This document shows, piece after piece, positions 17,093-26,102 of a stretch of 64,000 nt of DNA. The stretch is from positions 1,612,001 through 1,676,000 of the forward strand of contig NZ_AP025032.1 in NCBI RefSeq assembly GCF_019973775.1, in the 5' to 3' direction. Source of the stretch: Aureimonas sp. SA4125 (GTDB taxonomy: Bacteria; Pseudomonadota; Alphaproteobacteria; Rhizobiales; Rhizobiaceae). The notes beneath the pieces are model-generated. The model did no database searches. It saw only the letters and a list, made by a program, of their open reading frames with translations, and had not been told where the DNA came from. Position numbers and translations under genes: made by a program. The stretch's first letter is position 1, and the number at the start of each line of letters is the position of its first letter.

Positions 17093-17953
17093 ATGATCGG
17101 ATTTGGGCATGTCCGCTACCTGTCGGAGCGGGGGTATTTGGGGCCTCACAGTCGGCTCCTCGACATCGGGTCACAAAATCTCCTGAACCTTTCACGCGAA
17201 GACGTGCAGTGGTTCGTCTACAAGCATGGTGGAGCAATTATGCCCGAGGCGGCGGAACAATTGGCGTCGGCGGCCTCCATCCAGCCGGGGAAGGCGACGC
17301 TCTACCTCTCCGAACTCATGGTCCATACCGACATCACGTACGGCTCGTACGATGTGTGTCCGGGGATCGAAACGACGATTTTCGACCTGAACACGGACGC
17401 CGTTCCCGAAAAGGAAAAGGGTACCTTCGACGTCGTTCTGAATATCGGAACGACGGAGCATGTTCTGCACCAGTTCAACGCGTTCAAAGTGATTCACGAA
17501 GCGGCGAAAGTCGGTGGCATCATCATGCACCAGGTGCCGGAGGCCGGTTACACCGGTCACGGTTATTTCGCCTACCGCCCCCAGTTCTTTCGCGATCTGG
17601 CCGAGGCGAACGGATACGAGATCCTCGACATCTGGCACAACAACTCAGGATACGATGTCCTCTCCGAGGAGGTCGATTTCCGCGATCCTTACCGGCCAGG
17701 GGTGCCGGCCAGCGGTGCGGAGACCCACCCGCTGACGGTCGTCAACTACAACCTGAACGTTGTCATGAGAAAGACTGCGGACAAAACGTTTCGATGTGGG
17801 CTGGAACTGGCGACGTCGCATGCTGCCGTCGATCCCGCCGTTGCAGGCCGCTATGCACAGGCCGGCGTCGGCAGGGAAGGCAGGGCCCCACATGCGGCGG
17901 AGAAGGGATTCATGTCGCGCTTGGCCAATGCCTTCCGTCGCTGGCGTAGGTAA
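17093..17953 (+). CDS. SAM methyltransferase-like protein (GTTEH group)
   Basis: A 286-residue protein with a class I methyltransferase fold signature: RLLDIGSQNLLNLS (motif I-like, residues 20-33), ETTIFDLNTD (acidic motif II), and FDVVLNIGTTEHVLHQFNAF in the place of motif IV. It then has IIMHQVPEAGYTGHGYFAYRPQFF. The same GTTEH, GY..HG.F.Y and N.YE pattern occurs in the N-terminal domain of the protein at 19997-21964, so the two are paralogous. An AAAGG ribosome site lies before the ATG. The C-terminal 50 residues are basic and poorly ordered. Methylation of a glycan or lipid is inferred from the neighbourhood; a non-catalytic role cannot be excluded. Confidence 0.7.
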   Translation: MIGFGHVRYLSERGYLGPHSRLLDIGSQNLLNLSREDVQWFVYKHGGAIMPEAAEQLASAASIQPGKATLYLSELMVHTDITYGSYDVCPGIETTIFDLNTDAVPEKEKGTFDVVLNIGTTEHVLHQFNAFKVIHEAAKVGGIIMHQVPEAGYTGHGYFAYRPQFFRDLAEANGYEILDIWHNNSGYDVLSEEVDFRDPYRPGVPASGAETHPLTVVNYNLNVVMRKTADKTFRCGLELATSHAAVDPAVAGRYAQAGVGREGRAPHAAEKGFMSRLANAFRRWRR

Positions 17954-18123
17954 GAGTTCAGTCATCGCGCCGTCGCCCCGGCACCTTATATCGAAACGTC
18001 AGCCGGGATCTGCACGAGAGGAATAGTCGACTTGCCCGAGATTTGGGATGGCGCCACGGCGAGGCTCGCAGGCGGGCTTTCGGAGGAGAGGGCCGGAATG
18101 TGCAATCCCGCCCGCCGCAGGTC

Positions 18124-19149
18124 ATGGCGCATCTGCCGACCATGAGGCCGGATGGACGGCTCTTGGCAGCAGCGGCGATGGCCATCGTTGCGACGGCCGG
18201 CATCGCCTCGGCCCAAGCCGTTCCTCGTGACTTCGGCCTGCCGGTGTCCTGCGACTTCGGCGTTGACTGTTTCGTTCAGCAACTCCCCGACATGGACCCG
18301 GGTCCGTCGATCATCGATCCCTTCTGCGGTCCGTCATCGTACGATGGGCATGATGGCATCGACATCCGCGTCCGAAGCCTTGAGGACGTGCAGCGCGGGG
18401 TCGCCGTCTTGGCGGCCCGTGACGGCAGGGTCCATGCGCGGCGGGATGGCGAAGAGGATGTGCTGATTAGAAATGACGGCGATCGAGGCCGTATTGCAGG
18501 CCGGGAGTGCGGAAACGGGATCGTCCTGTCCCACGCCGATGGCGCCGAGAGCCAGTACTGCCATTTGAAGCGTGGCAGTGTGCTGGTCGGCACCGGTGAT
18601 GCTGTTGCCGCAGGACAAAAGATCGGGGAAATTGGCTATTCCGGCCTCGCCGAATTTCCCCACGTACATTTTTCCGTTCGGTTTCGGGGGCGCAAGTACG
18701 ATCCCGTAAGTGGTCGCCCCCTGGATGCAGGGTGTACAGGCAAGGGAGCGCTGTCCTCGGGGCTGTTCAAGCCTGAAGCCGCCGGGATGCTTCCGGTCGA
18801 CTTGACGGCCGTGCTCGGAATGGGGCTGACAGGACAGCCCCTCGATCACGATTCCTTGGCCGTCAATGGACCGCTTCCCGGACTCAGTCTGGACGCGGAC
18901 GCGACGCTCGCATGGGGATGGTTTATCAATCTTCGCAAGGGAGACGTTATCCGCGGCCACCTGCTGGCGCCGGACGGTGCGGTCTTTTTCGAAGGCGAAA
19001 ACGCGCCGCTCGACCGCAACAAGGCGACGTATTCCTGGTACGCTGGCCGCCGGCAGCCGCCGTCCCCCGGGCTTTGGAAAATAAAAATGAGCATCTTGAG
19101 GGACGGCGCCGAGGTCCTTAGCGAATCAAGGATAGTTGATGTTCAATAG
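18124..19149 (+). CDS. Secreted M23-family metallopeptidase
   Basis: A 341-residue LytM/M23 endopeptidase. A signal peptide is likely within the first 35 residues (MRPDGRLLAAAAMAIVATAGIASAQA), giving periplasmic localisation. Zinc-site motifs are SYDGHDGIDIR (HxxxD) near residue 80 and FPHVHFSVR (HxH) near residue 178; a conserved SHADG lies between them. The C-terminal 140 residues form a beta-rich domain of unknown role. These enzymes cut peptidoglycan cross-links. The ATG at 18124 has a GCAGGTC ribosome site, and 18142 is an alternative start. It sits within a run of same-strand methyltransferase genes and may remodel the wall for export of the surface polymer; that link is inference. Confidence 0.85.
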   Translation: MAHLPTMRPDGRLLAAAAMAIVATAGIASAQAVPRDFGLPVSCDFGVDCFVQQLPDMDPGPSIIDPFCGPSSYDGHDGIDIRVRSLEDVQRGVAVLAARDGRVHARRDGEEDVLIRNDGDRGRIAGRECGNGIVLSHADGAESQYCHLKRGSVLVGTGDAVAAGQKIGEIGYSGLAEFPHVHFSVRFRGRKYDPVSGRPLDAGCTGKGALSSGLFKPEAAGMLPVDLTAVLGMGLTGQPLDHDSLAVNGPLPGLSLDADATLAWGWFINLRKGDVIRGHLLAPDGAVFFEGENAPLDRNKATYSWYAGRRQPPSPGLWKIKMSILRDGAEVLSESRIVDVQ

Positions 19150-19295
19150 GCACTTATGCTTACTGCCTACTTCTGAGGCATCATCGCCGCCGCTCGGGCT
19201 GGGTGCGCATTTGCCTTCACGCACTTCTTCGATCGTTGCCGCCATTCGGCAAGGCTGCTATCAGGGGCCGACATTAGAAACCGTTGAGGATCAGC

Positions 19296-19988
19296 ATGCA
19301 GAATGACGCAACGACCAAGGAACCGCAGTATGAACTGTTGTTCCGTGTCAAGGAGAAGCATGGGATCACGCGACTTGGCCTGATGGTCAACGAGTCCTGG
19401 AACCAGGATCCGAAGAGAACTCTGTTCACGCTCTCGCGGTATAAGTTTGTCTCGCGGATGCTTCAGGGGCGAAAGAATGTCCTCGAAGTTGGGTGCGCCG
19501 ATGCCTTCGGCACGCGTATCGTTCAGCAAGCGACGGAAAAGGTTACCGCTGTCGACTTCGACCCGCTGTTTATTGCCGACGTAAATGAAAGAATGGATCC
19601 GCACTGGCAGTTTGAAGCCCGCATCCATGACATGCTGGAAGGCGGTCCCGTTCCCGGAGACTTCGACGCGGTCTATGCGCTTGATGTCCTTGAGCACATG
19701 CAGCCAAGCCAGGAAGATCTTTTCTTAAAGAACCTCGTCGGCTCCATCACCGCCGAAGGCGTCGCCGTGGTCGGCATGCCGTCGCTCGAGTCACAGACCT
19801 ACGCCTCGCCACAGAGCAAGGCCGGCCATGTCAACTGCAAGACGGGCCTTGACCTCAAGTCGACTATGGAACGCTACTTCCACTCGGTGTTCATTTTTTC
19901 GATGAATGACGAGGTAGTCCATACCGGGTTCTATCCGATGGCCCATTACATACTGGCGCTTTGTGCGCACCCGAAGACCGGAGCCTAG
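19296..19988 (+). CDS. Class I SAM-dependent methyltransferase
   Basis: A 230-residue methyltransferase. SAM motif I is VLEVGCADAFGTRIV (about residues 61-75), motif II is VTAVDFDPLF, and motif IV is FDAVYALDVLEHMQPSQED, a Methyltransf_23-like arrangement. The ATG at 19296 (MQNDATTKEP) is chosen; the open frame begins four codons earlier with TTG. The stop lies 8 bases before the next gene, whose ribosome site is AGGAG, so the two form an operon. The substrate is unknown; context points to sugar or lipid-carrier methylation. Confidence 0.8.
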   Translation: MQNDATTKEPQYELLFRVKEKHGITRLGLMVNESWNQDPKRTLFTLSRYKFVSRMLQGRKNVLEVGCADAFGTRIVQQATEKVTAVDFDPLFIADVNERMDPHWQFEARIHDMLEGGPVPGDFDAVYALDVLEHMQPSQEDLFLKNLVGSITAEGVAVVGMPSLESQTYASPQSKAGHVNCKTGLDLKSTMERYFHSVFIFSMNDEVVHTGFYPMAHYILALCAHPKTGA

Positions 19989-19996
19989 GAGTAGAG

Positions 19997-21964
19997 ATGG
20001 GTATCGGTCCGCATGCAATCAAGCTAACCCGCATCATCCGCGAGTCCGGCCTTCTCAAAGATGGCTTTTCTGTCATCGAGCTGGGGAGCCAGGATTTTGC
20101 GCCAACGATGCCGGCCGCACGGAAGATGATCAAGGCCGAATTCGGCTATGATAATGTCGACGACATCAGCGCACCTGTGGAACTCTACAGGAAAATGGGC
20201 GCGGCCCGATATGATTGCATCGACCTGGATGGCCATCGCGGCGCCCATGTGTTCGATCTGAACCTTCCGCTGGATGAGGCCTACGGGTTCACGGACACGT
20301 TCGATTTCGTCACCAATCACGGGACGACCGAGCATCTGTTCAACCAGATGGTCGCCTTCGAAAACGTCCACAAGCTTGCCGCCACCGATGGCCTGATCCT
20401 GCACGCGTTGCCGTTCCAGGGTTACCAGAACCATGGCATGTTCAACTACAATGCCTCTCTCTTTCTCGATCTGTCGATCTCGAACGATTACGAAGTCTTC
20501 GGCCTCTTCCTGAGCGTCGACGACAAGCTTTTTGCCTATGACGAGGACTTCCTCAGCCGCAACAATATCTCGACGACATCTGACGTCCTGATCATGGCGG
20601 TCATGCGCAAGACCGTCGATCGGCCGTTCGAGGCCCCCTACGACGGCCGTTACTTCCGGATGCATGGCAAAGGCGACGTTGCGCCGCTGGAGAGTGTCGG
20701 ATCGACGCGCCGGTTTGGCGGGCGCGAGTTCACCTTCACCGGTCTCGACGACGAGAAAAGCCTGAGCGAGGACGGAGGGACTGAAGAAGAGGCGGCTGAC
20801 CAGCCGGTCACTCAGTTCCTGACCCCGATCTGGGGCATGGCCTATGTCGAGCGCTATCTGAGCGTCACGCTCCCGTCGCAGCTGTCCAAGGGAAACCTTC
20901 AGGCGTATGCGGATGAGCCGGCCGTCTACACCATCGTGACCCAGGCGCCTGAAATGGAGGCGATCAAGGCCTCGCCGCATTTCAAGACCCTCAAGGCGCT
21001 GATGCCGGTCGAGTTCGTGATGCACGAGCCGCTTGACTCCGAGCACGCCTACGTCCGCATGACGCGCTGCTACAACATCGGTTTGAGCCACCACCGGGGA
21101 AGAAGCGCGTGTTTCTTCCTCACCGCCGACGACTACTATTCCGCGTCGCTGTTCAGCATGGCCAAAAAAGCGGTCGCCAGCGGCAAGCGCGTCGTGATGG
21201 TGCCAACCATTCGCGTCGTGGCCGAGAGCTTCGAGGCCGAACTCCTGAGCAATGACGAGATCCATCTCGAGGCGCCCGACGTCGTCGGCATGATGCTGCG
21301 CCACGAGCATCCGATGATCACGGCCTGCGTCGTCAACAATCTGAACCGCGACTATCACGAACTGCCGTCGCAGACGATCTACCGTCTACCGAACGGCTAT
21401 ATCGGCCGGTGGAACGTCATGCATCCGCTTGTCGTCGTTCTGCCGACCAATCCCAAGCCGATCCGCTCCACGGTCGACTGGAACTATCCCGCGCTCTACG
21501 TCAGCAAGGCGGCGGATATCCACATCGTACGCGACTCCGATCACGGGGCGATCGCCAGCCTGACGGAATGGCACTACGACCAGGACCGGCCCGTTCGCCG
21601 CAACGCGGCGCGCTGGCGGCGGGTTCGGAATCTGAAGGACTGGATAGACACGGGGTGGCCGATCAACTTCCATCTGCTCCAGATGGACGAACCGGTCCAC
21701 ATCCATGCGGGGCCGCGGGATCCCGGTGCGGATGCCGGCATGCGGGCGGTCGATGCGGTTTGGAAGCCGTTCCGGCGCTATGTGGTCAAGCATGAGACCT
21801 TCCTGCCGCCGGCGACGAAGGGCTTCACCCTCTATCTGCTGACGCCGGCAGTCCAGGCCTCAAAGGTCGGGCTCTTCTTCCGGCGCATTCGGATTGTCCG
21901 TCACCGCAAGATGAGCACGCTGAAGCAACGTGTCTACCAGTCGCTGATGAACCGGTTTCGCTGA
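19997..21964 (+). CDS. Methyltransferase-like / glycosyltransferase-like fusion protein
   Basis: A 655-residue two-part protein. Residues 1-225 resemble the methyltransferase-like protein at 17093-17953 (VIELGSQDF, FDFVTNHGTTEHLFNQ, GYQNHGMFNYNASLF). After an acidic linker (residues 255-275), residues 280-530 look like a bacterial glycosyltransferase: FLTPIWGMAYVERYLSVTLPSQL, a conserved ...YNIGLSHHRGRSACFFLTADDYYSAS segment with an acidic TADD that could be the metal/nucleotide-sugar motif, then VVMVPTIRVVAE and a late MHPLVVVLP. A basic tail (residues 635-655) may touch the membrane. The ATG at 19997 has a GGAGTAGAG ribosome site. A joint sugar-transfer and methylation role is inferred from the fusion. 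Confidence 0.65.
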   Translation: MGIGPHAIKLTRIIRESGLLKDGFSVIELGSQDFAPTMPAARKMIKAEFGYDNVDDISAPVELYRKMGAARYDCIDLDGHRGAHVFDLNLPLDEAYGFTDTFDFVTNHGTTEHLFNQMVAFENVHKLAATDGLILHALPFQGYQNHGMFNYNASLFLDLSISNDYEVFGLFLSVDDKLFAYDEDFLSRNNISTTSDVLIMAVMRKTVDRPFEAPYDGRYFRMHGKGDVAPLESVGSTRRFGGREFTFTGLDDEKSLSEDGGTEEEAADQPVTQFLTPIWGMAYVERYLSVTLPSQLSKGNLQAYADEPAVYTIVTQAPEMEAIKASPHFKTLKALMPVEFVMHEPLDSEHAYVRMTRCYNIGLSHHRGRSACFFLTADDYYSASLFSMAKKAVASGKRVVMVPTIRVVAESFEAELLSNDEIHLEAPDVVGMMLRHEHPMITACVVNNLNRDYHELPSQTIYRLPNGYIGRWNVMHPLVVVLPTNPKPIRSTVDWNYPALYVSKAADIHIVRDSDHGAIASLTEWHYDQDRPVRRNAARWRRVRNLKDWIDTGWPINFHLLQMDEPVHIHAGPRDPGADAGMRAVDAVWKPFRRYVVKHETFLPPATKGFTLYLLTPAVQASKVGLFFRRIRIVRHRKMSTLKQRVYQSLMNRFR

Positions 21965-22148
21965 ATAACGAGGACAACAGCAGTGATCGGCGCCAGGCGC
22001 CGACACCCGCGTGATAACGGATCGCATCGGCCTACCTTGCGATGCTCCGGGTATGCTGGCTCCCAGAGGATCGAGACGCCGACCGGGCGACCGTGGTCAG
22101 GCGCTCCCGGCGACTGGTCGCGCGCCGTGACGGGCGCGAGGGCCCCGA

Positions 22149-23729
22149 TCATGGCGCGCCGAGCAGTCGGGCTTCGAGGAGGTCGATCTTGGCTCGCCCG
22201 TACATTTGGCGTTTGACGAGCTTAAGCCTGTTGACGTGCCCTTCGGTCTGGCCGCTCGACCAGGGCTCGGTGATAGCGGCGCGTACGGCGGCAAGATCTT
22301 TCCTGATGCCGCGGACGAAGGACGTGATGAGGCGCGGTTCTGCGTCACGAAGCCAAGGGTCGAGATCGGCCTCCGCCTTGCGCCGGACGATCGACTGGAA
22401 GCGGTCGATTAGAGCCCGGGCCTCGGCCAATGCCGGTGCCCCTTTCTCGATCACCGCGATAGTCAGCGTCTCGGCCTTTGTGAGATGATCGCGCTTCAGC
22501 GTCATCAGGCGGGCGATGGTTCGGGCCGAAGGCGGCTTGCGAAGCTCGGCGGTCGTCATGCGGTCCGAACGCCGACGGCGTGTCGTCCATTCGCAGACCA
22601 CACGGGTCGAGCCGCCGAAGCCGAGGGCACGAAGGCGACGCCAGAGCTCAGCTCCGTTGCGGCAGCCCGCTTCCCATTGCGCGTCGAGGAACGGCAGATG
22701 CGGGTCGAGCGAACCCTGGCGAGCGCGGAAGACGTCCGTGCGCTCGCCCCGCACGATCAGGCGCACGAGTTTGCGACTTCGACCCGTTCTGCGGACAATC
22801 TCCTTGATGGAGGTGCCGGTGGAGGCAAGCTCCGCAACGGTCGCGTTCGTCTCCTCGCGGCGGAGATAGCCCTCGTACTGAAGCCGTTCGGCTGACGTCA
22901 GGAGCTTGGGATCAACGACGCTCGCCCGTAGAACGGCACGGATCGGCTTCATCGACTTCGCTACGGCGTCGAGGAAGTTAGCGCTGGCGTTCTCCATCAA
23001 GTGCCATCGGTCGGCGACCTGGGTGGCATTGGGCAACGCCCGTGCCGCCGCTTCCCTGTAGCCGCCGCCTCGATCGCGGGAGACGACCGGAATGGTCGGA
23101 TGGTTTGTCAGCCAAGCGGTAACGGTTGCGATCTCGCGATCGGGCAGCAGCTTGACGATCCGGCGACGCTCCAGATCGCAGACGATCGTGCCGTAGCGGT
23201 GGTTGCGCCGAAAAGCCCAGTCATCGACGCCGACGGCGGCCAGAGGATCGAGACGTTTACGGGTCCGGCGCCGAACGACGCGAATCAGCGTATCGTTGCT
23301 GACAGGGATCATCAGGCGTTTGGCAAAGGCGGCGCCCGGTCTCCCTCCGAGGGCGAGGCCGAGATGATGGACGATGGCCTCCATGCGTCCGGTGCGACGC
23401 GACCGTTCCGGAGCCGTCACCCCGAAACGCTCGGCGAAGATCTTCCTGCGGCAACCAAGGCCGTCGCATCGGAAGCGTCGCGTCACCAGTCGGAGCTGGA
23501 CGGCTCGACCGGCCAGAGGCAGGTCAGCCAAATGGCGGTGATATCGGCTATGGACGCGGCGGGAGGGACGGTCGCAAGAGGGGCACATCGCGACCTGCAC
23601 ACGCGCCGATGCCGTTACGATCAAGATGCCGTCCGCCGACTCCTGATGATCTACGGCAAGCCCGGGCGGGATGAGGGATGAAAGCGGCAGGCGACATGAC
23701 ATGGCAGCGATCTCCATTGAAATCGCCAT
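22149..23729 (-). CDS. ISL3-family transposase
   Basis: About 526 residues with the ISL3 layout: an N-terminal zinc-finger-like segment (CPSCDRPSRRVHSRYHRHLADLP, then RRFRCDGLGCRRKIFAERF), the DDE core with AVGVDDWAFRRNHRYGTIVCDL (first Asp), VSRDRGGGYREAAARALP (second Asp) and RWHLMENASANF. The C-terminal WSSGQTEGHVNRLKLVKRQMYGRA carries the catalytic Glu. The start is set at 23729 because a GGAG lies just upstream; the open frame continues into IS5 copy B. The reading frame is intact although the element has lost one end. Confidence 0.88.
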   Translation of the reverse strand: MAISMEIAAMSCRLPLSSLIPPGLAVDHQESADGILIVTASARVQVAMCPSCDRPSRRVHSRYHRHLADLPLAGRAVQLRLVTRRFRCDGLGCRRKIFAERFGVTAPERSRRTGRMEAIVHHLGLALGGRPGAAFAKRLMIPVSNDTLIRVVRRRTRKRLDPLAAVGVDDWAFRRNHRYGTIVCDLERRRIVKLLPDREIATVTAWLTNHPTIPVVSRDRGGGYREAAARALPNATQVADRWHLMENASANFLDAVAKSMKPIRAVLRASVVDPKLLTSAERLQYEGYLRREETNATVAELASTGTSIKEIVRRTGRSRKLVRLIVRGERTDVFRARQGSLDPHLPFLDAQWEAGCRNGAELWRRLRALGFGGSTRVVCEWTTRRRRSDRMTTAELRKPPSARTIARLMTLKRDHLTKAETLTIAVIEKGAPALAEARALIDRFQSIVRRKAEADLDPWLRDAEPRLITSFVRGIRKDLAAVRAAITEPWSSGQTEGHVNRLKLVKRQMYGRAKIDLLEARLLGAP

Positions 23730-23787
23730 TCCCATCTCCAAACTGCACCGAAGATGAGTCAGACCCAAAATTGCACGCCGAATGACA
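22149..23787 (-). mobile_element. ISL3-family element, left end missing
   Basis: The right end carries TGTCATTCGGCGTGCAATTT followed by TGGGTCTGAC (read inward), the terminal repeat also seen at 43797 and in variant form at 37268 and 39220. The left end stops right at the transposase stop codon, without the terminal repeat present in the other copies, so about 45 bases have been lost there. The element abuts IS5 copy B at 23788. No target duplication can be seen. Confidence 0.8.
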
Positions 23788-25157
23788 GGCGATGCCCGTT
23801 TGCAATCGCAATCGGGGTTTTTCTTTATCCGGCGGGGGTATGGCGGGGCCGACGAAGAGCGTCTGGATGAAGGCACGCCAAATGGCTGCGAACCAGCGCA
23901 GGAGAAGGTGGAAGTTGTAGCCGGCGGCGGCGAGGACGGCGTTGCTCCGGTCGCCTTCGGGGCCTTTGAGGGGGTTGCGGTCCATTCGATGGTCGGCCTT
24001 GAGATGGCCGATGACGGGCTCGACGGCGGCGCGGCGCTTCATCTCGCGCTTGATGGCCCTTGTGGTGTGGCGGACCTGGCCGGTGACGAAGACGCGCAGG
24101 CGGTTGGGGTGATTGTGGCCGCGATAGCCGCGGTCGACATGGATGCGCTTGACCTCGACGCCGGTGATGCTCTCCATCTCGGCGACGACAGGGCCGAGGG
24201 TGTGGCCGTCGAACGGATTGCCGTGCAGGGCCTTGGCATGGAGGACGAACTGGCCGCCCCTGGGCTTGGTGGCCGGGGTGGCGACGGAGACCTTGCAGCC
24301 GAACTCGTAGGGCTTGTGCGCCTTGCCCTTGCCGATGCATTCGACCTCGGGCGCATGCAGCGAATAGACCTTCGGCCCGCGCTGGCGGTGCTTCTGGTGC
24401 AGGAGCCGCATCGACAGCGACAAGAGCCCGGCGAAGCGCTCTTCCAGGCCGGCGTTTCCGGCGGTTTTGCGGCGGATGTCGCGCATCAGGCGGCCGAGCC
24501 GTGTGCGCAGGAATTTGAGCTGCCGGTTGGCCCGCTTGAACTGCTTGGCATGACGATAGCGCCCGACCATGATCGCCGCCCGCTTGGCAAGCCGGACATA
24601 GCTCTGGCGCAGGGCAAGGCCGTTCTTTCGGGCCAGCGCCCCCAGCTTGACGATCGCCCGGTGCAGCAGCCTGGCATCGGTCGGATGGGCGATCGCCTTT
24701 TCCTGCACGGTCGTGTCGACGACGACGCGCTCGAGATCCTTGCCCTCGATCGCCCCGCTGCGGTGGGCGACCGACAGGCTCTCCTGCAAGAGTGCCGAAA
24801 GCCGCTCCTCGCCGAGCCGCTGACGCCAGTGCGTCAGCGACGAGCGATCAAAGCTCAGCCTGTGGCGGAAGGTCTCCTCGCCGCAGAAGAACTGGAAGTA
24901 CGGGTTTTCCACCCAGCGCGCGCACAGCGCCTCGTCGGACAAAGAGTGCATGTGCTTGAGGATCAAAAGCCCTGCCATCAGCCGGACCGGCAGCGGCGGC
25001 TGGCCGACGCCGGCATGATGCACCGCGCCAAAGCGCCTCTCGACAAAGGACCAGTCGATCTCCTGGCAAGCCGCACCAGCGGGTGCCCCATGTCGATGAT
25101 CTCGCACAGCGCCGGCAGGAACAGGTCTCGATGACGCTCATCCCGCGGTTTGGACAT
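23788..25157 (-). pseudogene. IS5-family transposase, copy B, with a frame break
   Basis: Nearly complete IS5-group transposase: MSKPRDERHRD at the N-terminus (start 25157), the DDE motifs VVDTTVQEK, HVDRGYRGH and EPVIGHLKADHR, and no stop codon before the element edge. Near 25065 the frame changes by one base (RLA then QEIDWSF), exactly as in copy A. Either both copies descend from a defective parent mobilised in trans, or a -1 frameshift at GCC-CAG-like sequence is used. There is no long slippery run here, so a defect is more likely. Confidence 0.75.
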
Positions 25158-25328
25158 CGTCCCTGCCTCCGCTGATCGCCTGGAGAATCGGACCATGAAC
25201 CGCCGAAAAAGGGAATCCGGAATCGCAAGAAATCCAGGCTCAAACCCCAGCTTTTTTGCAAAATCGGATACTTGCCGAATACGAAAAACCGTGGGGGATC
25301 AAACAGTCAGAGATCGTTCACGGACGAC
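23788..25328 (-). mobile_element. IS5-family element, copy B
   Basis: A 1541-bp block essentially identical to the two halves of copy A at 5261-8266, in the same orientation. The left edge touches the ISL3 end and the right edge lies 16 bases after the stop codon of the ABC exporter ATPase gene. The true ends and target duplication are not resolved. Confidence 0.85.
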
Positions 25329-25344
25329 TGCAGCCTCTCCCGCC

Positions 25345-26097
25345 TCAGGCCGCAGCGGGCTTTGTCGCCAAAACGTCGGCGATCGGGCCGAACTCGACCA
25401 TCCTGCCGGACTCTATCCGCATGCCGAGATTGCAGATGCTGCGCAGCAGGTTCTCGTCGTGCGAAGCGATCACGAGGATGCCGGCGCGGTCCGTGATCTC
25501 TTTCAGGCGCGCATTGGCTTTCAAGCGGAATTCCGCGTCGCCCACGGCCAGCCACTCGTCCATCAGAACGATATTTCCTTGGACGCTTGTCGCGATGGAG
25601 AACATCAGCCGGAGAAGCATGCCGGCGGAGTAGGTCCTGATTGGAAGGTCGATATAATCGCCGAGCCCCGAAAAATCCGCGATCGCCTGGGCCGTGGCCG
25701 TGATCTGGCGCTGGGTCAGACCCGACATCAGTCCGCGCAGGATGATGTTCTCATATCCCGTGGACTCGTCGTCGAAGCCGATGTTGATATCGAACATCGG
25801 CACCAGCGTACCTTCCCGCCGGATGGATCCGGCAGTCGGGGAATAGATGTCGGCCAGGGCGCGGATCAACGTGGTCTTGCCGGCTCCATTGGGTCCGACG
25901 AGGCCGAGACGGTCGCCTGCCTTGAGCGAGAAAGTGATGTTGTCGAGCGCGCGCACGACGCTGACGTCGGTTCCGCTCGAGACCATCTTGCCGCCGACGT
26001 TGCGGGCCTTGGCAATAGCGACGGTGCGCAGCGAGCGGGCCCGGCGAGACAGGATGGGAATGTCGACGCAGACATTCGTGGCCACGAGCGAGGTCAT
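25345..26097 (-). CDS. ABC transporter ATPase for polysaccharide export (Wzt/KpsT type)
   Basis: A 250-residue nucleotide-binding subunit. Walker A is GPNGAGKTT near residue 74, the signature region is RTYSAGMLLRL (degenerate LSGGQ, typical of this subfamily), Walker B is IVLMDEWLAVGD, and the H-loop is IASHDE. The family partners with an ABC-2 permease to export capsular polysaccharide or O-antigen in an ATP-dependent way. There is no C-terminal carbohydrate-binding domain, so KpsT-like rather than long Wzt. The ATG at 26097 lies 5 bases after the permease stop, so the two are cotranscribed. IS5 copy B sits directly downstream. Confidence 0.92.
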   Translation of the reverse strand: MTSLVATNVCVDIPILSRRARSLRTVAIAKARNVGGKMVSSGTDVSVVRALDNITFSLKAGDRLGLVGPNGAGKTTLIRALADIYSPTAGSIRREGTLVPMFDINIGFDDESTGYENIILRGLMSGLTQRQITATAQAIADFSGLGDYIDLPIRTYSAGMLLRLMFSIATSVQGNIVLMDEWLAVGDAEFRLKANARLKEITDRAGILVIASHDENLLRSICNLGMRIESGRMVEFGPIADVLATKPAAA

Positions 26098-26102
26098 CTC
26101 GG

